Under the pieces are notes generated by a model. That model had not been told where the DNA came from, searched no databases, and saw nothing but the letters and a program-made list of their open reading frames with translations. Made by a program: the position numbers and the translations under genes. 64,000 bases of DNA from Pseudothauera nasutitermitis (lineage in GTDB: Bacteria > Pseudomonadota > Gammaproteobacteria > Burkholderiales > Rhodocyclaceae), in the NCBI RefSeq assembly GCF_004801295.1, contig NZ_SSOC01000001.1, positions 682,001 to 746,000 on the forward strand. Direction: 5' to 3'. Of this stretch, positions 15,147 through 24,272 are shown piece after piece (within the stretch, counting starts at the first letter, position 1; every line of letters starts with the position of its first letter).

Positions 15147-16490
15147 TTACTGTGCCCGGGCAATCGCGCCCTGATCGAAGCACAAGGTAAAGCTGGTGCC
15201 TTTCCCCGCGTTTGCCGGGGATGCAACGTCCAGATTCCAGGACTGGATGATGCAGACCCGCTTTGCGATGGCCAGTCCCAGTCCCGTCTGGTTGGCTCTG
15301 GAGGAAGACGCCGGCGCGCCGCCCTCATCGCGGGCCTGGTCCGAGCGGCGGTTGCTGAAATAACGTTCGAAGATATTGGGAAGCTCCGACGGCTCGATGC
15401 CCGGCCCGGAGTCGGTGAAGCGCAGGCCGTGGGGAATGGACTCGATCACCAGCGTCGCCGGCGCGGCATGCAGCACAGCGTTACGGATGATGTTGCGCAT
15501 CACGATCATCAGCGCATGGTGGTTGAGCGTTTCTTCGTGATCGGGGCGCACTTCATTCACGAACAGCAGGCCGGCCTTGTCGGCTTCGAGGTGCAGGTTC
15601 TGGAAGATGTCCTCGACGCATGCGTGCATGTTGAAGGGCGCCTTGTCCTCGAAACGGGCGTACGCGAGGCTGAACGTGCCTTCCAGGGACTGGCTGATTT
15701 CATGGACGGCCTTGATGATGCGCTCCAGCTTGGGGCGCAGGACATCCGGGTCCGTCATCTTGTTGCGGATCATCAGTTCGGCATCGCTGCGGATGACCGT
15801 CAGCGGGGTGCGGATCTCGTGATGCAGGTTGGCGGAGAATTCGCGCTGGTCGGCGATCGACGCATCGACCTGGGCCTGCACGCGGTTGAAGACCTCCATC
15901 AGCCGGTCCACTTCATTGACGTGGCGGATTTCGGCCATGCCGGAACTGGGTACCCATCTGGTCAGCCGTTCGGTCAGCAGGTTCAGCGGGGTAATCAGCC
16001 AGCGCGCGACGGTACTGCTGATGAGCACGGCCAGCAGCGAGCATCCCGCGACGATGCCCAGCAGGGCGAGGGAGAAATCCCTGAGCTGCCGTTCCACGAC
16101 GACGGTGTCGTACACCACGTAGAGCCGGCCATCCATCGCGTCCGCGACCGCCACGTGCCAGGTGCTTTCGCCCCGGTCCAGATCGTGCAGGCCCACGGGC
16201 AGGCCGCGCAGTTCGTCCGGCAGGCTCTCGGCCTGAACGTTTCTCGATTCCCCCCAGGCGAACATCGAAGGCCCCATGTCCCGCTCGAAGGGACGCTCCC
16301 AGTTGCCGCCAAAACGTGAAACGCGCTTGACCAGGCGGCTTGATTCTGTCTGGATCAAGTCCCTGATCATCCGGTTTTCCATGTACTGATAGACACAGTA
16401 GGTCAGCAATGCCGCCACGCATACGGCCAGGCTGATGAGCCCGGTCAGCACGAGCCGGATGCGCCATGCAATGGATGTTTTTTTCGTCAT
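15147..16490 (-). CDS. Membrane sensor histidine kinase
   Basis: The 447-residue kinase has a first membrane helix near residues 9-30, a periplasmic sensor region of about 110 residues, a second helix near 145-168, a HAMP-like linker, the phosphoacceptor box FSANLHHEIRTPLTVIRSDAELM, and an ATPase domain with NIIRNAVLHAA (N box), FTDSGPGIEP (G1), a loop rich in Asp, Arg and Ser, and TGLGLAIAKRV (G2). The sensor domain has no recognised fold. Its start overlaps the stop of the response-regulator gene by 4 bp, so the two proteins form a two-component pair. The signal is unknown; context suggests iron or envelope state. Confidence 0.93.
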   Translation of the reverse strand: MTKKTSIAWRIRLVLTGLISLAVCVAALLTYCVYQYMENRMIRDLIQTESSRLVKRVSRFGGNWERPFERDMGPSMFAWGESRNVQAESLPDELRGLPVGLHDLDRGESTWHVAVADAMDGRLYVVYDTVVVERQLRDFSLALLGIVAGCSLLAVLISSTVARWLITPLNLLTERLTRWVPSSGMAEIRHVNEVDRLMEVFNRVQAQVDASIADQREFSANLHHEIRTPLTVIRSDAELMIRNKMTDPDVLRPKLERIIKAVHEISQSLEGTFSLAYARFEDKAPFNMHACVEDIFQNLHLEADKAGLLFVNEVRPDHEETLNHHALMIVMRNIIRNAVLHAAPATLVIESIPHGLRFTDSGPGIEPSELPNIFERYFSNRRSDQARDEGGAPASSSRANQTGLGLAIAKRVCIIQSWNLDVASPANAGKGTSFTLCFDQGAIARAQ

Positions 16491-17203
16491 GCCTGTGGGT
16501 CGTGTGAATCAACCAGCCGCCAGCCGATGCTGTGCACCGTCTCGATACCATCGTATCCATGTGTATGCAGCGCCTTGCGCAGCAGGTGGAACTGGCTGCG
16601 CAAGGCTTCGGAAGAAGGCGGTTCGCCTTGCCACAGGTAATCCTCGAGTTTTTTCCGCGGAACGACTCTGCCGGCATATCTCATGAGCAGTTCCAGAATC
16701 ATGAGACTCTTGCGCGAAAGCTTGACCTCGCATCCGTTGACGGTGACGAGCTGATCCGCGACCACATAACGCAATGGCCCATGCTTGAGAACGAAGGCGG
16801 TGTCGGAAAGCTGCTTGGAACGGCGGATCAATGCCTTGGCGCGCATGAGCACCTCTTCAAGCGCGAAAGGCTTGGTGAGGTAGTCATCCGCACCGCCGGA
16901 GAAACCCATCTGCTTGTCTTCCAATGCGGTGCGAGCCGTCAGCAGCAGCACGGGCGTTGATAATTGCAGCGCTTCGCGCATTTGTTTGAGCACGTGATAG
17001 CCATCCATGCCTGGCAGGCCGATATCAAGAAGAACCAGGTCGAACGATTCGTGCCCCAACTGTTCCAGCGCGGATCTGGCATCCCGTGCGATGTCGGGAA
17101 TGAATCCTTCGCTCTCCAGCGCAAGAAACAAATTTTCCGCGATAGCGTGCTCATCTTCGACGATCAGGACGGTGTAGGGAATCTGCTGCTTGTTGCTGGG
17201 CAT
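16487..17203 (-). CDS. OmpR/PhoB-family response regulator, partner of the adjacent kinase
   Basis: The 238-residue regulator has a receiver domain with acidic residues in LIVEDEHA, phosphorylation site D60 in LVLLDIGLPGMDG, and a K in DYLTKPFALEEV, followed by a winged-helix output domain ending with the recognition region EALRSQFHLLRKALHTHGYDGIETVHSIGWRL. It is the first gene of the operon with the kinase. It is divergent from the fbp ferric-iron transporter genes, with about 210 bp of shared upstream DNA, which makes that transporter a natural candidate target. Confidence 0.93.
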   Translation of the reverse strand: MPSNKQQIPYTVLIVEDEHAIAENLFLALESEGFIPDIARDARSALEQLGHESFDLVLLDIGLPGMDGYHVLKQMREALQLSTPVLLLTARTALEDKQMGFSGGADDYLTKPFALEEVLMRAKALIRRSKQLSDTAFVLKHGPLRYVVADQLVTVNGCEVKLSRKSLMILELLMRYAGRVVPRKKLEDYLWQGEPPSSEALRSQFHLLRKALHTHGYDGIETVHSIGWRLVDSHDPQA

Positions 17204-17307
17204 CTGAACCTCATGGCCTGGCGCATCGAGCGCAAGCCAGTGTCTTCCGGCAGGCTAGCGGGTCGTGCGTGAAAAAAACGTCAATTGAAATACAGCTGGT
17301 TTTTGTT

Positions 17308-17338
17308 CGCATTCTTATTCTAATTACCGCTCTCATTC
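17308..17338 (-). promoter_or_regulatory. Candidate iron-regulated operator upstream of fbp genes
   Basis: Read on the minus strand, this AT-rich stretch contains GAATAAGAAT (17311-17320), the same 10-mer found at 13137 before the siderophore receptor gene. In both cases the motif points away from the regulated gene and is 95-100 bp before its start. The surrounding AATTAG-AATAAG-AATGCG hexamers resemble a degenerate Fur-type array. Confidence 0.35.
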
Positions 17339-17414
17339 AATGAAAGTTCGACGGGGAAGGGCTTACCCTCGTCCCGGGTTCCGCTCCGCCAGCCGTCCAT
17401 GGGGAGGAACCATT

Positions 17415-18500
17415 TTGAATGGTGCTGAATACATGTTTCTTGCCGTCGAGCAGTTGAAGGTTTCCTATCGGGGCCAGGCCGTTCCTGCCGTGGATGATGT
17501 ATCGCTGGGCTTGAACGCGGGTGAGATCGGCGTGCTGGTCGGCCCTTCGGGATGCGGCAAGACGACATTGCTGCGTACCGTCGCGGGTCTGGAGGAGGCC
17601 AGCGCCGGGCGCATCGCCCTGCAGGGCGAAACCATCAGCAGCCGGCAGAAGCACAAACCGGTGGCGCAGCGGCGTATCGGCATGGTGTTCCAGGACTATG
17701 CCTTGTTTCCACATCTGGACGTCAGCGGGAACGTGGCCTTCGGCATCCATGATATGCCCGTTGCCGAGCGGAATGCGCGCGTTGCCGAGGTATTGGCGCG
17801 GGTCGGACTGGACGGCTTGCAGGCGCGCTATCCGCACGAGTTGTCCGGCGGCCAGCAGCAGCGCGTTGCGTTGGCGCGTGCCCTCGCTCCCCGTCCACGC
17901 CTGCTGTTGCTCGACGAGCCCTTTTCCAACCTCGATGCGGAGCTGCGCGAACGCCTGGCCCATGAGATGCGAACCATCTTCAAGGCCGCCGGCGTCACGG
18001 TACTGTTCGTCACGCATGACCAGATGGAAGCGTTCGCCATCGGTGACGTGGTGGGCGTCATGAACCGGGGCCGCCTGCATCAGTGGGCTGATGTGCATAC
18101 GGTTTATCACCGGCCGGCGACACGTTTCGTGGCCCGCTTCATCGGCGATGGTGTGTTCATCCCCGCACGCTTCGAGCCACGGGACGAGGGCGCGGCGATG
18201 CGGACGCCATTGGGGCTGCTGCGCGCCGCCTCCGGGAGCCCATTGGCGGAGTTCCAGGGCGCCGGCCAGTGCCAGGTCTTGCTGCGGGCTCACGACATTG
18301 TGTACGACGAGACCTCGCCGGTGAGGGCAAGGCTCGTGCGCAAATCGTTTCAGGGGGCCTGGTTCCTTTGCACGCTGCAACTGTCTTCGGGCGATCTGGT
18401 GCTGGCCTACCTTCCTTCATACCTTGAACACGCGGTGGGCGATTGGGTCGGCATCCGTCCGCAGGTCCGCCACCTGGCCGCATTTGCCCAGGAAAGCTGA
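17415..18500 (+). CDS. fbpC: Ferric-iron ABC transporter, ATP-binding protein (FbpC type)
   Basis: This ATPase energises iron(III) import. It shows Walker A GPSGCGKTT, Q-loop VFQDYALFPHLDV, signature LSGGQQQRVALARAL, Walker B LLLLDEPFSNLD and the switch His in FVTHDQMEA. The C-terminal domain of about 110 residues resembles the regulatory domain of FbpC. I prefer the TTG at 17415, 6 nt after a GGGGAGGA site; the ATG at 17433 gives six residues less and lacks a site at proper spacing. Genes for the binding protein and permease follow, and a shared AT-rich control region precedes it. Confidence 0.92.
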   Translation: MNGAEYMFLAVEQLKVSYRGQAVPAVDDVSLGLNAGEIGVLVGPSGCGKTTLLRTVAGLEEASAGRIALQGETISSRQKHKPVAQRRIGMVFQDYALFPHLDVSGNVAFGIHDMPVAERNARVAEVLARVGLDGLQARYPHELSGGQQQRVALARALAPRPRLLLLDEPFSNLDAELRERLAHEMRTIFKAAGVTVLFVTHDQMEAFAIGDVVGVMNRGRLHQWADVHTVYHRPATRFVARFIGDGVFIPARFEPRDEGAAMRTPLGLLRAASGSPLAEFQGAGQCQVLLRAHDIVYDETSPVRARLVRKSFQGAWFLCTLQLSSGDLVLAYLPSYLEHAVGDWVGIRPQVRHLAAFAQES

Positions 18501-18547
18501 CCGTCGCCGCCCGAAGCTTTTCGTTGTCATCAGCAGGAGTCATTGCA

Positions 18548-19585
18548 ATGAGTCGCCTGGTTACCCTCATTTTTGCCGTTGCAGCCGTTCTTACCCTTGG
18601 CGGCCTGGCTGCCCCGCCCGTGCAGGCGCAGGGGCAGCAGACCGTGACCGTCTATTCGTCGCGCATCGAACAGTTGATCAAGCCCTTGTTCGACCGCTAT
18701 ACCGCCGAGACCGGCGTCCAGATCAACCTGCTCACCGACCGTGGCGGCGCCATCGCCGAGCGCCTGGCCGCCGAGGGGGCCGGCTCGCCGGCCGACATCC
18801 TGCTGACGGTGGACATGGGCAACCTGTGGAGCGCGGCCGAACGCGGCCTGCTGCGCAAGATCGACTCGCCTGCCCTCAATGCCAACGTGCCGGCCAATTT
18901 CCGGGACCCCGGCGACCACTGGTGGGGCCTGTCACGCCGTGAGCGCACCATCTTCTTTGATCCGTCCAAGGTCAAGCCCGAGCAGCTGTCGACCTACGAA
19001 GACCTGGCCGAACCGAAGTGGAAGGGTAAACTGTGCCTGCGCACCGGCAAGCAGACCTACACGCAGTCGCTGGTGGCGATGCTGCTGGTCAAGCACGGCG
19101 AGGCGAAGGCCGAGCAGATCGTGCGCGGCTGGGTCGACAACCTGGCCACCGACGTGTTCACCAATGATGCCAGCCTGCTGCAGGCCATCGCCGCGGGCCA
19201 ATGCGAGGTGGGGATCGCCAATACCTATTACTACGGCCGCCTGATCTCGCGCGATGCCGGCATCAAGGACAAGGTGCACCTGTTCTGGGCGAACCAGGGC
19301 AAGGATGAGGGCGGCGCCCACGTCAACCTTTCGGGCGGGGGCGTGACGCGCCACGCCAAGAACCCGGCCGGCGCGCAGAAACTGCTGGAATGGCTGTCCT
19401 CGGCCGACGCGCAGAGCGGATACACCCACGGCACCTTCGAGAGCCCGGTCAACCCGGCGGTCGAGCCCGACGCCATCATCAAGGACTGGGGTATCCAGTT
19501 CATACCCAGTCCGCTGAATGCGGCTGAAATCGGCGCAAGACAGCCCGACGCCATCCGCCTGCTGGACCGCGTGGGCTACCGTTGA
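18548..19585 (+). CDS. fbpA: Ferric-iron ABC transporter, periplasmic binding protein (FbpA type)
   Basis: The 345-residue protein has a signal peptide ending VQAQG, followed by TVTVYSSRIEQLIKPLFDRYTAETGVQINLL, the N-terminal signature of iron-binding FbpA/AfuA proteins. The adjacent tyrosines in GIANTYYYGRL are the usual iron ligands. An AGGAG site at 18535-18539 precedes the ATG by 8 nt. It sits 47 bp after the ATPase gene and overlaps the start of the permease gene, forming one operon. The product captures ferric iron after its release from the siderophore or directly in the periplasm. Confidence 0.94.
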   Translation: MSRLVTLIFAVAAVLTLGGLAAPPVQAQGQQTVTVYSSRIEQLIKPLFDRYTAETGVQINLLTDRGGAIAERLAAEGAGSPADILLTVDMGNLWSAAERGLLRKIDSPALNANVPANFRDPGDHWWGLSRRERTIFFDPSKVKPEQLSTYEDLAEPKWKGKLCLRTGKQTYTQSLVAMLLVKHGEAKAEQIVRGWVDNLATDVFTNDASLLQAIAAGQCEVGIANTYYYGRLISRDAGIKDKVHLFWANQGKDEGGAHVNLSGGGVTRHAKNPAGAQKLLEWLSSADAQSGYTHGTFESPVNPAVEPDAIIKDWGIQFIPSPLNAAEIGARQPDAIRLLDRVGYR

Positions 19586-21225
19586 GCCTGGCGCTGTCCG
19601 TGCCCGCGCCCTCCCGCGCGCGGGGTCTGCCCGGTTGGGCGCTGGCCCTGCCGATCGCGCTGCTCACATTGATTCCGGTGGCTGCCGTGATCGGAGCGGC
19701 GCTCTCGCCCCAGCCCGAGGTGTGGGACCACCTGATCCGTCACGTGCTGCCGCGCGTGACGGCCAACACCGCGCTGCTCATGCTGCTGGTGGGCCTGGGG
19801 GTGTTGTGCGTGGGCGTGCCGCTGGCCTGGCTGACGGCGCTGTGCGTGTTTCCGGGCCAGCGTTTCTTCGCCTGGGCGCTGATGCTGCCGCTGGCCTTCC
19901 CGGCCTACGTGCTGGCCTTCGTGCAGATGGGCCTGTTCGAATTCGCCGGCCCGGTGCAGAGCCGGCTGCGCGACTGGTTCGGCAGCAGCGCCTGGTTTCC
20001 GGAAATCCGGGGCAGCTTGTGGGGCACCGTGCTGGTCTTGACCATGGCGTTCTATCCTTACGTCTACCTGCTCACGCGCAACGCCTTTGTGACCCAGGGG
20101 CGTCGCGCGCTGGAGGCCGCACGCATGCTGGGCGAGAGCGCGCCCCGGGCATTCTGGCGCGTATCGGTGCCGATGGCGCGGCCCTGGATCGTCGGCGGCC
20201 TGGCGCTGGCCTGGATGGAAACCCTGGCCGACTTCGGCGCCGTGGCGGTATTCAACTACGACACCTTCACCACCGCGCTCTACAAGGCCTGGTTCGATTT
20301 GCACAACCTGGGCGCGGCCGCCCAGCTTGCCGCGCTGCTGGTGCTGCTGGTGCTGGTCATGGCTGCGGCTGAACAACGCTCGCAGCGCGGCCGCAGCTAC
20401 CAGGTCGCTTCCAGCCACTGCCAGCCCATCGTCCTGCGCGGCTGGCACCGCTGGGTGGCCTTTGGCGCCTGTGCGCTGGTGTTCGCGGCTTCGTTCGCCA
20501 TTCCCATCGTGCAACTCGTGTTGTGGTCGCTGTCCACCTGGCGCGAAGAACTGGAGCCGCGTTATTGGGATTTCGCCAGAAATACCGTGCTGCTTGCCGT
20601 GGGCACCGCCTTCATCGCCACGACTTTGTCGCTGGTACTGGCCGGCGTACGCCGACGCCATGCCGACCGTATCACCGCCTGGGTGGTGCGTTTGGCCGTC
20701 ATTGGCTATGCGGTGCCCGGTGTCGTGCTCGCAGTGGGCGTGTTCATTCCCATCGCCTGGCTGGATAACCTGCTCATTGCCTGGCTGCGGCCGCTGGGCT
20801 TCGAGGGTTTCCAGATCCTCAAGGGCAGCGTGGCAACCATGCTGCTGGCACTGTCGGCGCGTTTTCTGGCCGTGGCCTACCACGCAAGCGACAGTGCCAT
20901 GCAGCGCATCACGCGTAGCCAGGAGGAAACCGCGCGCACGCTCGGGCTTGGCTCCTGGGGGCTGCTGCGCAGGCTGTACCTGCCGCTGCTGCGCGGCGGC
21001 CTGCTGACGGCCTTTCTGATGGTCATGGTGGATGTCATGAAGGAAATGCCGATCACGCTGATGACGCGCAGTTTTGGCTGGGACACGCTGGCGGTGCGCG
21101 TCTTCCAGCTGACCACCGAGTCGATGTGGGAGAACGCCGCCGTGCCGGCGCTGGCGATCGTCGCGGTGGGGCTGCTGCCCGTCGTGCTGATCTTTCAGCG
21201 GGCGGAACGCATCCAGGGCGCGTGA
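19582..21225 (+). CDS. fbpB: Ferric-iron ABC transporter, two-domain permease (FbpB type)
   Basis: The 547-residue inner-membrane protein contains two fused permease units, as is standard for the iron class. The EAA loops are visible as EAARMLGESAPRAFWRVSVPMARPWI in the first half and ETARTLGLGSWGLLRRLYLPLLRGGLLTA in the second, each contacting one ATPase subunit. About twelve hydrophobic segments are present. The start is a TTG whose last bases overlap the stop of fbpA (TTGA at 19582-19585), which implies translational coupling. Confidence 0.94.
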   Translation: MSLALSVPAPSRARGLPGWALALPIALLTLIPVAAVIGAALSPQPEVWDHLIRHVLPRVTANTALLMLLVGLGVLCVGVPLAWLTALCVFPGQRFFAWALMLPLAFPAYVLAFVQMGLFEFAGPVQSRLRDWFGSSAWFPEIRGSLWGTVLVLTMAFYPYVYLLTRNAFVTQGRRALEAARMLGESAPRAFWRVSVPMARPWIVGGLALAWMETLADFGAVAVFNYDTFTTALYKAWFDLHNLGAAAQLAALLVLLVLVMAAAEQRSQRGRSYQVASSHCQPIVLRGWHRWVAFGACALVFAASFAIPIVQLVLWSLSTWREELEPRYWDFARNTVLLAVGTAFIATTLSLVLAGVRRRHADRITAWVVRLAVIGYAVPGVVLAVGVFIPIAWLDNLLIAWLRPLGFEGFQILKGSVATMLLALSARFLAVAYHASDSAMQRITRSQEETARTLGLGSWGLLRRLYLPLLRGGLLTAFLMVMVDVMKEMPITLMTRSFGWDTLAVRVFQLTTESMWENAAVPALAIVAVGLLPVVLIFQRAERIQGA

Positions 21226-21260
21226 GCCGTTTTGTCCCGCACAACACCAACAGGGTACCG

Positions 21261-21728
21261 ATGAGCGCAACCGCGGCAGACGACAAGACAGCCTTGCTGC
21301 AGCGCCTGCGCGCGGCGGGCCTGCGCCCGACCGTCGCACGCATTGCCGTGTTGCAGGCGCTGGAAGCATGCGCGCCTGAGCGCCTTGATGCCGAGGGCGT
21401 GTTCCACAGCCTGCTGAAACGCGGAACATCCACAAGTCTGGGGACGGTGTATCGGGCGCTGAAGGATTTTGTCGAGCGCGATCTGGTGTCGCAGGAATGG
21501 TGGAGCAACAGCCTGGTCGGCGGGGGAAAAGCGCTGTACGGACTCCGGCAGGAAGGGACGAAAGCCGGTGACATTCGCATCGTCTGCAAGCAGTGTGGTT
21601 GCTCGGTGGACGTCCAGGATTCCGCATTGCGAGAAGAGTTGCGGCTGTTGGCGGAAAGCCGGGGACTGACGTTGACCGAACTTCCCATGACGGCCGTAGC
21701 GCTCTGCGCACGGTGCGCGCGCACATAG
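21261..21728 (+). CDS. Divergent Fur-family regulator lacking the histidine metal cluster
   Basis: The 155-residue protein has the Fur winged-helix domain (TALLQRLRAAGLRPTVARIAVLQALEA, then TSTSLGTVYRALKDFVERDLV) and the two zinc-structural cysteine pairs C109-x-x-C112 and C149-x-x-C152. The segment that normally holds the regulatory His-rich motif (H-H-D-H before the first CxxC) reads GKALYGLRQEGTKAGDIRIVC and has no histidine. It follows the iron permease gene by 35 bp and is probably in that operon. It may therefore repress constitutively, sense another signal, or depend on other ligands such as heme. Function is inferred from family and context. Confidence 0.85.
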   Translation: MSATAADDKTALLQRLRAAGLRPTVARIAVLQALEACAPERLDAEGVFHSLLKRGTSTSLGTVYRALKDFVERDLVSQEWWSNSLVGGGKALYGLRQEGTKAGDIRIVCKQCGCSVDVQDSALREELRLLAESRGLTLTELPMTAVALCARCART

Positions 21729-21811
21729 CGTGGTTTCCCGCGAATCGTCCGCTAGATGCTTTTACCTATTGCCTGCCCAGGCATGGCGCGGTGAAATCGG
21801 GGGGCGGCCCC

Positions 21812-23644
21812 ATGCAACCGTATCGTCCCGTCGTGTTGTCGATTCTTCCGCTTTCCGCCCCTTACATGCCCGCTTTCCGTCGTTCACCGCTCGCGGCCGT
21901 CCTGTTCTGTGTGCTGCTGGCCGCCGGTGCGTGGCTGGCGCCGGCGCGCGCCGATGATGCCGTGGTGCGTATCGGCGTGCTGGCCTTCCTGAGCGGGGAC
22001 GATACGCTGCAGGCCTGGAAGCCGGTGCGCGAGCAGTTGCAGCGCGGCCTGCCGGCGTACCGCTTCGAGTGGCTGCCGCTGGATCACGAGGGCATGCGGA
22101 GCCGCGCGGCGCGCGGCGAGCTGGATTTCGTCATCACCAATCCCGGCCACTACGTGGATCTGGAGGCCGAACTGGGCGCCAGCCGGGTGCTCACGCTGGA
22201 TTCCGGCGAGGCGCGGCCGGAACGCGCCATCGGTTCGGCGGTGGTGGTGCCGCGTACCGCCGAGGTGCCGGCCCGGCTGGAAGAACTGCGCGGCAAGCGC
22301 GTGGCGCTGGTGTCGCGCGATGCTTTCGGCGGCTATCAGCTGTTGTGGCGTGAACTGCTGGCCCTCGGCATCGACCCGGACCATGCCTTCGCCGCCTGGG
22401 AGGTGGTGGGCTTTCCGATGACCAGGGTGTTCGACGCGGTGCTCGACGGGCAAGCGGATTTCGGCATCGTGCGCGCCTGTCTGCTCGAATCCATGCCGCA
22501 GTACGCCGAACGCCTGCGCGTGCTGGCGCCGCGCGACGAGCCCGGTTTTCCCTGCGCGACCACCTCGCGCCTGTATCCGGACTGGCCGCTCGCCACGCTG
22601 CGCCACACTTCGCCCGAACTGGCCAGAGAGGTGGCGGTGGCCCTGCTGTCCATGCCGCGCACGGCGCAGGGCGTGTCCTGGGCGGTGCCTGCGGATTACC
22701 AGTCGGTGCATGAACTGTTCCGCGAACTGCAGATCGGCCCGTACGCCTATCTGCGCGCGCCCACGCTGATGGCACTGGCCGAGCGTTACTGGCAATGGGT
22801 GGCGGCGCTGGTGATGGGCATCGTGGTCTGGGTGATCTACACCGTGCGCGTGGAGCACCGCGTGCATGTGCGCACGCAGGAACTGCGCGCCGCGCTGGAA
22901 GAGCGCCAGGCCATCGAGGCGCGCATGCGCGCCAACCAGGAGCAGGTGGATCACCTGACCCGCCTGTCGGTGCTCGGCGAGCTGTCCGGCACGCTGGCGC
23001 ATGAACTCAACCAGCCGCTCGCCACCATCGGCAATTACGCGCAGAGCGTGCTGCGCCGCGCCGACGCGGGACGGCTCAGCGAGGCGGCCAGCCGCGAGGC
23101 GGCGGGCGAGATCGCCGAGCAGGCCGAGCGCGCGGCGGCCATCCTGGCGCGCATCCGCGCCTTCGCCAAGAAGCGTGTCGGGCAGCGCGAGCGGCGCGAT
23201 CCGCGCGCGGTGGTGAGCGAGGCGGTGGCACTGTTCCGCGGCATGCTGGCGCAGGCACCGGAGGTCACCCTGGACGACCGCCTGGCGCCCGGCATGGCGG
23301 TGGAAATGGATGCCCTGCAGATTCAGCAGGTGGTGCTCAACCTGCTCAAGAACGCCTACGATGCCTGCCGCGACCTGGGGCCGGAGCGCTGCTCGATCCG
23401 CGTGGGCCTGTCGATTTCCGCTGGGGTACTGCGCATCGCCGTGCGCGACCAAGGGCCGGGCCTAGACCCGGTGATCCGCGCGCGCCTGTTCGAACCCTTC
23501 CTGAGCACCAAGGCCGATGGCCTGGGGCTCGGCCTGTCGATCTGCAAGACCATCGCCGAAGCCCACGGCGGCCGGCTGGAGGCGCGCGAGGCCGCGGACG
23601 GCCCCGGCATGGTCTTTACCCTGAGCATTCCCGCCCATGACTGA
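21812..23644 (+). CDS. ttrS: Tetrathionate-sensing histidine kinase TtrS
   Basis: The product has a signal sequence, a PhnD-like periplasmic binding domain of about 270 residues (VVRIGVLAFLSGDDTLQAWKPVREQL to YRFEWLPLDHEGMRSRAARGELDFVITNPGHY), one membrane helix near WQWVAALVMGIVVWVIYTV, and a cytoplasmic kinase with LAHELNQPLATIGNYAQSVL, NLLKNAYDAC and GLGLGLSICKTIAEAHGG. This architecture and the adjacent ttr genes identify TtrS. The ATG at 21812 follows a G-rich site; the ATG at 21866 would leave a cleaner signal peptide and is an alternative. It overlaps ttrR by 8 bp. Confidence 0.93.
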   Translation: MQPYRPVVLSILPLSAPYMPAFRRSPLAAVLFCVLLAAGAWLAPARADDAVVRIGVLAFLSGDDTLQAWKPVREQLQRGLPAYRFEWLPLDHEGMRSRAARGELDFVITNPGHYVDLEAELGASRVLTLDSGEARPERAIGSAVVVPRTAEVPARLEELRGKRVALVSRDAFGGYQLLWRELLALGIDPDHAFAAWEVVGFPMTRVFDAVLDGQADFGIVRACLLESMPQYAERLRVLAPRDEPGFPCATTSRLYPDWPLATLRHTSPELAREVAVALLSMPRTAQGVSWAVPADYQSVHELFRELQIGPYAYLRAPTLMALAERYWQWVAALVMGIVVWVIYTVRVEHRVHVRTQELRAALEERQAIEARMRANQEQVDHLTRLSVLGELSGTLAHELNQPLATIGNYAQSVLRRADAGRLSEAASREAAGEIAEQAERAAAILARIRAFAKKRVGQRERRDPRAVVSEAVALFRGMLAQAPEVTLDDRLAPGMAVEMDALQIQQVVLNLLKNAYDACRDLGPERCSIRVGLSISAGVLRIAVRDQGPGLDPVIRARLFEPFLSTKADGLGLGLSICKTIAEAHGGRLEAREAADGPGMVFTLSIPAHD

Positions 23645-24272
23645 AACCCATTCCCGCACCGTGCATGTCGTCGATGACGACGCCGCGTTCCGCCGCTCGC
23701 TGGTGTTCCTGCTCGAATCGGTGGGCTGGAGCGCGCGGGCGCATGCCTCGGCGGAGGAGTTCCTCGAACAGTGCCATGCCGCGCACGGCGACATGGCCTG
23801 TCTGGTGCTCGACATCCGCATGCCGATGATGAGCGGGCTGGAGTTGCAGCAGCGTTTGCGCGCCGAGGGCTGCGCGGTGCCGGTGGTGTTCATCACCGGG
23901 CACGGCGACGTGGAGCTGGCGGTGCAGGCGATGAAGCACGGTGCCAGCGATTTCCTGGAAAAACCGTTCAAGGATCAGGCGCTGATCGACGCCGTGGTGG
24001 CCGCCGTGCGCAAGGGCGACGCGGCGCGCGCCGATGTGGCGCGCCGCGAGGAGGCGCTGGCGGTGCTGGAGCGCCTGTCGCCGCGCGAGCGTGAGGTGGC
24101 CCGCCTGGTGGCGCTGGGCTGGCCCAACAAGCTGGTGGCGCGCGAACTCGACATCAGCGAGAAGACGGTGCATGTGCACCGCCAGCACGTCATGGAAAAG
24201 ACCGAGCTGGGCAGCGCTGCCGAACTCGCCCGTCTGATGCTGCGCGCTGATCCGCACGCATTGGACGGGTGA
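23637..24272 (+). CDS. ttrR: Tetrathionate response regulator TtrR (FixJ/LuxR type)
   Basis: The 211-residue regulator combines a receiver domain (D59 in CLVLDIRMPMMSG, K in FLEKPFKDQ) with a LuxR-type helix-turn-helix (LSPREREVARLVALGWPNKLVARELDISEKTVHVHRQHVMEK). On sensing tetrathionate, TtrS should phosphorylate it, and it then activates the ttrBCA promoter. The gene is convergent with ttrA; a bulged hairpin lies between the two stops. Confidence 0.95.
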   Translation: MTETHSRTVHVVDDDAAFRRSLVFLLESVGWSARAHASAEEFLEQCHAAHGDMACLVLDIRMPMMSGLELQQRLRAEGCAVPVVFITGHGDVELAVQAMKHGASDFLEKPFKDQALIDAVVAAVRKGDAARADVARREEALAVLERLSPREREVARLVALGWPNKLVARELDISEKTVHVHRQHVMEKTELGSAAELARLMLRADPHALDG

